Positions 42,408 through 49,363 of a stretch of 64,000 bases of DNA are shown piece by piece. The stretch's first letter is position 1. The number at the start of each line of letters is the position of its first letter. The stretch is from an uncultured Bacteroidales bacterium (GTDB taxonomy: Bacteria > Bacteroidota > Bacteroidia > Bacteroidales > Paludibacteraceae). The stretch covers positions 72,797 to 136,796 of the forward strand of contig CAMOJA010000003.1 of the NCBI GenBank assembly GCA_946616535.1. The letters run 5' to 3'. The position numbers and the translations under genes are program-made. The notes beneath the pieces are model-generated. The model saw only the letters and a list, made by a program, of their open reading frames with translations, was not told the DNA's origin and searched no databases.

Positions 42408-44291
42408 CTATGGTTCTACATGTAAGTCGATGGCACCGGAGAGCTCGGTACTGAGTTCTCCCGTTTGATCGTAGTTCTCATCGACCGCGGTGTAGATACG
42501 GATGAAGTCAACAGTTGGCAGACTGACTGATTTTCCATCCGCATCTACAGCCCACGATATGTCGAATGAGGTACCTGAAAGATCATTATTGGGTTTGTTA
42601 TCCGCGTAGCCGAAATCCAATATCCGCTGCACGTTTTGTCCGCTGATCTGCTCGGTGAGCGGCGCCAGAAGCGAGCCCGTAAAGGTCATCGAAGAGGTCT
42701 TGATCCACTGCGGGAAATACGGCTGCTGGTGGAAAGGATTGCGGATCGTATCGCTTTCGCGTGTGTAGGTCTTGGTATAATGATGAATAGTCGTCGGATT
42801 GTCGTACTCGGAGCCTTTGAGTTCGTACCAAGTATCGTCGGGCTTGCCGTTGCCGTTCTCGTCGCGGCTGACCATCACAATACCCGGCTCAGAACTACCA
42901 TACGCCTCGTTTCCGGTCATCCGGAACGCATTACCAAGGATGCGGAGGTCATAGCCGTCCTTGTTCTCTACGGCGTGGTCAAAGCCAAAAGTGATGTATC
43001 CACCCCATCCTCCGAGGCAGACGAGTCCGCCGGCATTATTGGCAATCGCCAACTCACATTTGCGGCACATGGCGGTTGCATCATCGCCCTCTTCATACTT
43101 CGGCAGAACGTTCACAAACTGCCCCATCGCGGGTACATACTCATACACGCGTGAGATATACGGAGATGACTTCGCAGGCTTCGAAGAGGCAGTATCGGGA
43201 TATAAATCATAGGCTTCGCTGACACGGCAGAGGTGTCCGGGTATATCTCCGGTACGCGCAGACCAATGCTCCTTGCCGTCGTACCCGAAGCAATGCAGCA
43301 CACCCGAAGAGACGTAGTTCTTGGCGTCCGTGATATAAAGCACGTCGGTCGTCGCCAGGAGTCCATAAGGGTGCTCGAAAGCAGAGATATCTATCGGCTG
43401 GTCTTGCTCGGTGTAGTCGATGGTGGAGAAAGCGCGGAGGGTGTGGGCGTCTCTATCCACCATGTATGCTACGGGGCCGAGTATAGAAAGGTTACTAATC
43501 TTCACCGACAGATGCTTGACAGTAGTGCTATGGTCTAGGATTACTACGTTTTTATCCGTACTTACCCACAGTTTTCCACTGTCATCCGGCCGGATGCGTT
43601 GAGGATTCGGACCTACGGTGATTTTCTCAATCTCGGTGAAGGAGTTCAGGTCGATGACGGAGACGGTCGAGTCGTGGCGGTTGACCAAATATCCGCCGGA
43701 GTTAACGACGTAGAGTTTGTCGCCGAGGATACAGAGCTCGTCCGGTTGGTGTCCGACCTTCACCTCACGGGTGATTTGCAGGGTCGCTGTATCGACCTCA
43801 AAGACCGAGCCTAAGAGTTCGGGATTTGCTACCGAACCGACATACGCAGAGACGTACATCTTATCCCCTCGGAAAGCCATATAGCGGCAGTTTGGTATCT
43901 CTATCTGGCTGATATGACGGGCTTTACGATCCATCACTTCGACCTTATGGGAGCAATTTATCACCGCATAGAGACGACCGCCGTAAGCCTGTATATCGTT
44001 GCCGACGTCGCCTAATTCCTTGAGTTGATGGGGGTTCTGCGAACCATACCAATTGGAATAATAATCGCCTTTCTCCAAGTTGATATAATCCAAGCGGGCT
44101 TTGTTAGAACCCATATTTCCCTCGCAAAGGACGTATAGCCCACCCTCGCGCACCTCGTCCGTGACGTGCGTGCCGATGGTCGGATAGATGACCTCGTCAC
44201 CGCGACAGGAGAACAAGACCGCTATCGCTGACAGAATACAGACCGCTGCGCTGACAGAATACAGATTTAATATCTTAAAGCTATAGTGCAT
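42408..44291 (-). CDS. BtuG-like surface lipoprotein, beta-propeller plus C-terminal domain
   Basis: 627 residues. The lipoprotein signal ends at Cys29 (VLFSC) followed by RGDE, an acidic surface-export-type start. The N-terminal part (about 40-340) is a YncE/DUF5074-like propeller (KVGHQPDELCILGDKLYVVN, STVSVIDLNSFTEIEKITVG). The C-terminal half (about 395-627) is a second domain with GGWGGYITFGFDHAVENKDG and GNGKPDDTWYELKGSEY. BtuG proteins capture cobalamin at the cell surface and hand it to BtuB. The signal peptide core is encoded by a CTGACAGA-type repeat. Overlaps btuB by 25 bp. Confidence 0.87.
   Translation of the reverse strand: MHYSFKILNLYSVSAAVCILSAIAVLFSCRGDEVIYPTIGTHVTDEVREGGLYVLCEGNMGSNKARLDYINLEKGDYYSNWYGSQNPHQLKELGDVGNDIQAYGGRLYAVINCSHKVEVMDRKARHISQIEIPNCRYMAFRGDKMYVSAYVGSVANPELLGSVFEVDTATLQITREVKVGHQPDELCILGDKLYVVNSGGYLVNRHDSTVSVIDLNSFTEIEKITVGPNPQRIRPDDSGKLWVSTDKNVVILDHSTTVKHLSVKISNLSILGPVAYMVDRDAHTLRAFSTIDYTEQDQPIDISAFEHPYGLLATTDVLYITDAKNYVSSGVLHCFGYDGKEHWSARTGDIPGHLCRVSEAYDLYPDTASSKPAKSSPYISRVYEYVPAMGQFVNVLPKYEEGDDATAMCRKCELAIANNAGGLVCLGGWGGYITFGFDHAVENKDGYDLRILGNAFRMTGNEAYGSSEPGIVMVSRDENGNGKPDDTWYELKGSEYDNPTTIHHYTKTYTRESDTIRNPFHQQPYFPQWIKTSSMTFTGSLLAPLTEQISGQNVQRILDFGYADNKPNNDLSGTSFDISWAVDADGKSVSLPTVDFIRIYTAVDENYDQTGELSTELSGAIDLHVEP
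44228..44265. repeat. Intragenic CTGACAGA repeat in the BtuG-like signal peptide
   Basis: Units at 44228 and 44251 (period 23) each extend to CTGACAGAATACAGA. The gene reads them antisense as LYSVSAAVCILSAIAV, the hydrophobic core of its signal peptide. Confidence 0.85.
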
Positions 44292-46321
44292 CGTACGTTT
44301 TGTTTAGGCATCGGGTAGTTCTGGATTACTTCGTAATCCTGCCCGAGCAAGTTATTCAATTCAATATTCGCTTTCAGCCATAAGGGGTGTATGGCGTATG
44401 GTGTACGGTGTACGGTAATCCCCCACTCTCCGTAGAGCGAGAGGTCATGCGTGTACCAGGGCTGCACGTAGTTATAGATCGTGTTCTCCTGCTGGCCGTA
44501 GCGTTCGCCGACGTAGATGAACGAGTAGTTCAGCCCATAATGATCGCCACGACGGCTGGTCCACTCGAGTCCGAGAACCGCGCTACCGCTGTGCCAAGGG
44601 ATATACGGGATCTGGTGACCATAATACGTGTCCGAAGGATTCGTGACGTCGATCGCCTTCTGATAGGTATAGTTGAGCCTCGTGCGGAGCACCCAACGCA
44701 ACGGCAGGAAGAAGGAGAAATCGGCTTTGGCATCGACACCGTTGATCTTCACCGTTCCGAGGTTGAGCATCGTCCATCGGAACTGCTGACCTTTGGGGTA
44801 CGCGATGATCTTATCCGTGACGCGGTTGTAGTAATATGAGACCGCTACATTAGCCATCAGCCATTTATGGCTGACTCGATAGGCGAGCTCGACCGAGTGC
44901 TGGCGGGCTAACTCCGGCCTAAGAGAAGCGTTGCCCAGATCCGTATAATAGAGGTCGTTAAATGTCGGATAGCGGTAACTCTGCTTATAGAAAGCGTTGA
45001 GACTGAGGTCGATCTTCGGATACGGACGGAAAGAGAGGAAGATGCCCGGGGTGAATTTAGGCTGAACGCTGATTGCTGACGGCTGATTGCTGACGGCTGT
45101 CATCAAAACCGAGGCCTGAAGACGCAGGTACTCCTTGACATTAAAAGCCGTTGCAGCGGAGAGCCAATGCGAATGCCGCGCAAAATGGTCCACACCGTCC
45201 TCCAAGAGCAGATTCTCCCGCGCGAGGGTGTTATACTGATAATCGTACGCGAGCGAGAGGTCCCACCAATTAAAGACGCGGAACTTATTGGCAAGCGAGA
45301 GATACGCCTCCTGCTGGGTGTACCGGTTATTGGAGGGCAAGAGACGCTCGTCGTAGTTCTTATAGTGGGTAAAATCATTGGCGTACTTCGCTAAGAACCG
45401 CGTGGACCAGCGGTCGAACCACTCATCCTGCCATTGTGCTTGCACAAAAGTGTTGCGATCCCAGAGACGCTCGCCGTTTCTCCAGACATTATTGACTATC
45501 GCACCCGGCACGCCGCGCTCGGAATAATAATTATACACATGCACACGCCAGAAGCCCGTCGTGCGGTAGTAATGATGCAGGCCCAACTCCGTGCGCACGG
45601 CGTTCACATCGCCGTTCTGACGCACCGCCGTGGTGTCATACGCCGTCTCGCCGGAAGGCAATACACGGCGATAGCGGAAGGGGTACTTGCCGTCCGAATA
45701 CACGTACTCGGCATCAAGGGTCAGCGAGAGGCTCTCCGTCAACTTGACATCGACGCCCACATTGGGGTTCGCCAGCGAGAAAGAGCCAAAACGCATCTGA
45801 CCGCGTACATGCACCTTCTCATCCTCTTTGAAATAAGGTTTGCGAGTCGTGAGATACACGTTTCCCGCAGCGCCAAACTCCCGTGCAGACTGGAAGATAT
45901 CGGATTTCTGCCCGTTAAAGAGCTGTATCTCCTCCAGGTTATCCAACGAGAAACGCCCTAAATCCACCTGCCCGTTCTGGGCATTACCGAGCTGCACGCC
46001 GTTATAGTACACCGCCGTGTGCTGGCTTCCCATGGAGCGTATATTGATGGTCTTGATACCCCCTACTCCTCCGTAGTCCTTGAGTTGTACGCCGGAGAAA
46101 TACCGCAAGGCGTCCGCCACGGAAAGGGCGTTAAGTCGTTGCAGCTCAGCACCTTTGAGGGTCTGGGGAACAATGACATCTTTCTCTAACGCACGCGCCG
46201 TGACCTCCACCTCCGTGAGTTGGAAGCGGTTATATAGGGAATCCTGCTCTGCCTCGTTCGTCGCAAAAGCAGAGCGCGCCATAAGCGCAATAAACAGTAT
46301 AAAAAAGATTCTTTTTGCCAT
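44267..46321 (-). CDS. btuB: TonB-dependent vitamin B12 receptor (BtuB-like)
   Basis: 684 residues from MAKRIFFILFIALMARSAFA. The longer frame (ATG 46351) lies inside the riboswitch and is rejected. Plug domain (EVTARALEKDVIVPQTLKG, VADALRYFSGVQLKDYGG, INIRSMGSQHTAVYYNGVQL) and barrel ending with the C-terminal Tyr. The B12 assignment comes from the cobalamin riboswitch in its leader and the downstream BtuG-, DUF4465- and BtuF-like genes. Residues near 425 (AVSNQPSAISVQPKF) are encoded by a 14-bp tandem repeat at 45069-45096. Confidence 0.92.
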   Translation of the reverse strand: MAKRIFFILFIALMARSAFATNEAEQDSLYNRFQLTEVEVTARALEKDVIVPQTLKGAELQRLNALSVADALRYFSGVQLKDYGGVGGIKTINIRSMGSQHTAVYYNGVQLGNAQNGQVDLGRFSLDNLEEIQLFNGQKSDIFQSAREFGAAGNVYLTTRKPYFKEDEKVHVRGQMRFGSFSLANPNVGVDVKLTESLSLTLDAEYVYSDGKYPFRYRRVLPSGETAYDTTAVRQNGDVNAVRTELGLHHYYRTTGFWRVHVYNYYSERGVPGAIVNNVWRNGERLWDRNTFVQAQWQDEWFDRWSTRFLAKYANDFTHYKNYDERLLPSNNRYTQQEAYLSLANKFRVFNWWDLSLAYDYQYNTLARENLLLEDGVDHFARHSHWLSAATAFNVKEYLRLQASVLMTAVSNQPSAISVQPKFTPGIFLSFRPYPKIDLSLNAFYKQSYRYPTFNDLYYTDLGNASLRPELARQHSVELAYRVSHKWLMANVAVSYYYNRVTDKIIAYPKGQQFRWTMLNLGTVKINGVDAKADFSFFLPLRWVLRTRLNYTYQKAIDVTNPSDTYYGHQIPYIPWHSGSAVLGLEWTSRRGDHYGLNYSFIYVGERYGQQENTIYNYVQPWYTHDLSLYGEWGITVHRTPYAIHPLWLKANIELNNLLGQDYEVIQNYPMPKQNVRCTIALRY
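45069..45096. repeat. Tandem 14-bp repeat inside btuB
   Basis: CTGATTGCTGACGG occurs twice. Its complement AGCAATCAGCCGTCAGC is matched at 16 of 17 positions by 2039-2055 in uvrA. Confidence 0.75.
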
Positions 46322-46329
46322 TGTTGGTC

Positions 46330-46462
46330 CTACTCCAGGAGGACTTCTCAATTAAGGCTCATCGCAAGCGATCTGGCTTAGACCCGAAGGTCATCACAGT
46401 TGCCGGTCAGCCCGGGATTTACACCCGTGTTCTCTCGCGATCAGCTATTCACCACAAGGGTT
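46330..46462 (-). promoter_or_regulatory. Cobalamin riboswitch
   Basis: On the minus strand the conserved core is clear: GGTGTAAATCCCGGGCTGAC, CGGCAACTGTGATGA, and the B12 box AAGCCAGATCGC. A short hairpin GTCCT/AGGAC sits just before the btuB ATG and may control ribosome access. It should switch the operon off when cobalamin is plentiful. Boundaries are approximate. Confidence 0.93.
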
Positions 46463-46464
46463 AT

Positions 46465-47958
46465 TTATTTTTTTGCAGGATCGGTCGTCAGATCGATACC
46501 TAATTTCTTAAATGTTCTCCAGTCCACCTCGTTGAGCATCACGGTCGAGTGCGCCTGACATCCCTTGAGGAGCGGCAAGGTATCCAAAGCCTTGCGGCAG
46601 TTCTCCTCTTGCAGCGAGAGCACCGAGAGCGCCACCAGAACCTCGTCCGTATGCAGCCTCGGGTTCTTGCCGTGCAGGAAAGAGATCTTCGTCTTTTGGA
46701 TCGGACCGATATATTTCTCAGGGATGAGACGCACCGAATGGTCGATGCCAGCCAGCTCTTTCATCGCGTTAAGCAAGAGCGCAGCAGAAGATCCTAACAG
46801 AGGTCCTGCCTCTGCGGTGATAATCTTGCCGTCCGGCAGTTCGATAGCTGCTGCATGAGCAAAGGAGCCGTCGTGCAAAGCGCCGGAGAGAGCTCTCCGT
46901 TCACGGGCTGCCACCGTCGTACGGCGTTCCGCTGTGGTGATGCCCACCTGTTGCTGAAGGATTGCCAGTTTCTTGATCTCTGACTCATTGCATTTGCCGT
47001 TAGCCAAGTGACAGAGCGCCCGGAAATAACGGCGGATAATCTCTTGCTTGCACGCCTCACGCACCGCCTCGTCATCGCTGATACAGAAACCCACCATATT
47101 CACACCCATCTCCGTCGGGGACTTATACGGGCTCTCGCCGTAGATGGATTTGAAGAGCGCGTCGAGTACCGGGAATATCTCTATGTCTCGGTTATAGTTC
47201 ACAGCCGTCTTGCCCGTAGCCTCCAGATGGAAGGGGTCGATCATATTTACGTCATTGAGATCCGCAGTAGCCGCCTCGTATGCCACGTTCAGCGGGTGTT
47301 TGAGCGGGAGGTTCCATACGGGGAAAGTCTCGAACTTCGCATACCCCGCCTCGCAACCATGCTTCTGCTCGTTGTAGAGCTGACTTAAACAAACCGCCAT
47401 CTTTCCGCTACCGGGACCCGGCGCCGTGACGATAACCAGAGGACGGGTTGTCTCCACATAATCATTACGTCCGAAGCCTTCGTCCGAAGCGATCAGCTCC
47501 ACGTTATGAGGATAACCCTCTATCAGATAATGATAGTACACCCGGATACCTTTCCGCTCCAGACGCTGACGATACGCATCTGCCGAACGTTGGCCGGAGT
47601 AATGAGTAATCACGACCGAAGAGACCATAAAGCCACGACTCATGAACTCTTCGCGAAGACGCAGCACGTCCTCGTCATACGTGATACCGAGGTCCTGACG
47701 CACCTTATTCCGCTCGATATCTTCGGCAGAAAGGACGATGAGGATCTCCAATGAGTCACGGAGTTGCGTGAGCATACGCAACTTACTATCCGGCAGAAAA
47801 CCCGGCAACACACGACTCGCGTGCATGTCGTCGAAGAGTTTACCACCTAACTCCAGGTACAGTTTGTTACCAAACTGAGCTATCCGTTCGCGGATATGTT
47901 CCGACTGAATACGGATATATTTGTCATTATCGAAAGCAGTTTGCATAATCGGGTACAA
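46465..47958 (-). CDS. DUF1846 family protein
   Basis: 497 residues matching the DUF1846 family along its whole length: KLYLELGGKLFDDMHASRVLPGF near the start, VIVTAPGPGSGKMAVCLSQLY (P-loop-like glycine-rich motif), IDPFHLEATGKTAVNYNRDIE, GVNMVGFCISDDE. Cytosolic, function unknown. It is driven by a promoter divergent from the RluA-family gene. Its stop lies at the edge of the btuB riboswitch, so read-through into the B12 operon is possible. Confidence 0.93.
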   Translation of the reverse strand: MYPIMQTAFDNDKYIRIQSEHIRERIAQFGNKLYLELGGKLFDDMHASRVLPGFLPDSKLRMLTQLRDSLEILIVLSAEDIERNKVRQDLGITYDEDVLRLREEFMSRGFMVSSVVITHYSGQRSADAYRQRLERKGIRVYYHYLIEGYPHNVELIASDEGFGRNDYVETTRPLVIVTAPGPGSGKMAVCLSQLYNEQKHGCEAGYAKFETFPVWNLPLKHPLNVAYEAATADLNDVNMIDPFHLEATGKTAVNYNRDIEIFPVLDALFKSIYGESPYKSPTEMGVNMVGFCISDDEAVREACKQEIIRRYFRALCHLANGKCNESEIKKLAILQQQVGITTAERRTTVAARERRALSGALHDGSFAHAAAIELPDGKIITAEAGPLLGSSAALLLNAMKELAGIDHSVRLIPEKYIGPIQKTKISFLHGKNPRLHTDEVLVALSVLSLQEENCRKALDTLPLLKGCQAHSTVMLNEVDWRTFKKLGIDLTTDPAKK

Positions 47959-47987
47959 AATTACTACAATTTTTGCACATATGCAAA
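47956..47987 (-). promoter_or_regulatory. Promoter of the DUF1846 gene
   Basis: Minus strand TTTG (47984-47987), 20 bp, TAATTTTG (47956-47963). The -7 box abuts the annotated ATG at 47958, so a downstream start at 47946 (MQTAFDNDKY) is more likely to be used. Confidence 0.75.
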
Positions 47988-48003
47988 TTTTTTTGTATTT
48001 TTG
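47972..48003 (+). promoter_or_regulatory. Promoter of the RluA-family gene
   Basis: TTTG (47972-47975), 20 bp, TATTTTTG (47996-48003); ATG follows at 48028. Confidence 0.78.
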
Positions 48004-48027
48004 CAGTCGATTTTTATAACGACGAAT

Positions 48028-49362
48028 ATGATTTCACCTTTTACCCTGCCCCCGGAGGCCTCTGCACAAGCAGCTGCAACGCTTATAATAAATAAGGTAC
48101 ACGCGTACATGCGCGCGAACCCTCAAAGCGAACTTCATCGTCTTGGGAAGATGTTCGGCGTGCTGGTGGTCGAGAAAGACGGCGTATGGCAGACGGATGA
48201 CGGCGTGTCTTTTATCGCCGCGTTCTCGGCACAATTAGACGGTCGGTACGACCATGAGGGTTTTGTACCGCCGGTGTATGAGATGAAGACACCGCCCATC
48301 GGCACAAGCAAAGAGGAGTCGCGGCGACTGCAACGGCTGTTGTTTGCGCAATACCACCTGCTGAACGGCAAGGGCGAGCGCCGCAACCTGCTGGAGATCT
48401 TCCAAAACGAACAACCCATCCTCTCCCCGGAGGAGTGGTTTAATAAAGGCGAAGGGTTAAAGGTGAAAGGCGAAGGGGACTCCTCTACTCTGCCGCCGTC
48501 GGGTGCAGGTGAGTGTTGTGCGCCGAAGTTGCTGCAGTACGCCTTTCAGCATGGGCTGAAACCGTTGGCCTTAGCGGAGTTCTGGGTCGGCGCATCGCCG
48601 GCAAATGAGTTACGGAGGGAAGGACAGTTCTACGCGCCGTGTTCCGGGCGATGCGTACCTATCTTGCGATTTATGATGCAGGGCTTAGAAGTGGAGAAAC
48701 CCGCCCAAGAAAACCGTACCGAAGACTTGTGCCGGCGGATTGAAGTGCTCTACGAAGATGCGTCTCTTATGGTTGTCAATAAGCCCGCAGGGCTCTTGTC
48801 GGTACCGGGCAAGACGGAGGAACTCTCCCTGTCTGCCTATCTGAAGATACAAAATGGCTACGCGTATCTCATGCCGGCGCACCGCCTGGACCAAGACACC
48901 AGCGGCCTTATCGTCCTTGCCAAGACGGAAGAGGTTTATAAAGCGCTGCAATCATACTTCCAACGGCGCGACATCCTCAAACGCTATGAGGCGCTGATTA
49001 AGGGCGAAAGGCTAAAGGATGAAGGAGTGATTGAGTTACCGCTGCTGCCGAATCCCTTTGACCGACCGCGGCAGATGGTCTCCCGGGAGCACGGCAAACC
49101 GGCACTCACACGCTATATCATCCGCGAGCGGCGTGCTGATGGTACGATCTTCGTGGATTTCTACCCTATGACCGGTCGCACGCATCAACTGCGAGTTCAT
49201 GCGGCGCATCCGGAGGGTCTGAACGCACCGATCCTCGGCGATAGGCTGTACGGCAACGGCATGGAGGAGAGTGACCGCCTGATGCTTCATGCCGCAGAGA
49301 TCCGTTTCGTACACCCCGTAACCAAAAAAGAGATGCATTTCTGCATCCCTTCTCCATTCTAA
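48028..49362 (+). CDS. RluA-family pseudouridine synthase with N-terminal extension
   Basis: 444 residues from MISPFTLPPEASAQ, chosen because the promoter lies upstream of it and within the longer frame. An N-terminal region (about 1-235) is peculiar to Bacteroidota members. A full RluA catalytic domain follows (VLYEDASLMVVNKPAGLLSVPGK, AHRLDQDTSGLIVLAK, PMTGRTHQLRVHAAHPEG). Two insert-like segments (KGEGLKVKGEGD about 150-161 and KGERLKDEG about 326-334) come from similar AAAGGCGAAGG-type DNA. Converges with the capsule kinase gene after 1 bp. Confidence 0.9.
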   Translation: MISPFTLPPEASAQAAATLIINKVHAYMRANPQSELHRLGKMFGVLVVEKDGVWQTDDGVSFIAAFSAQLDGRYDHEGFVPPVYEMKTPPIGTSKEESRRLQRLLFAQYHLLNGKGERRNLLEIFQNEQPILSPEEWFNKGEGLKVKGEGDSSTLPPSGAGECCAPKLLQYAFQHGLKPLALAEFWVGASPANELRREGQFYAPCSGRCVPILRFMMQGLEVEKPAQENRTEDLCRRIEVLYEDASLMVVNKPAGLLSVPGKTEELSLSAYLKIQNGYAYLMPAHRLDQDTSGLIVLAKTEEVYKALQSYFQRRDILKRYEALIKGERLKDEGVIELPLLPNPFDRPRQMVSREHGKPALTRYIIRERRADGTIFVDFYPMTGRTHQLRVHAAHPEGLNAPILGDRLYGNGMEESDRLMLHAAEIRFVHPVTKKEMHFCIPSPF

Positions 49363-49363
49363 C

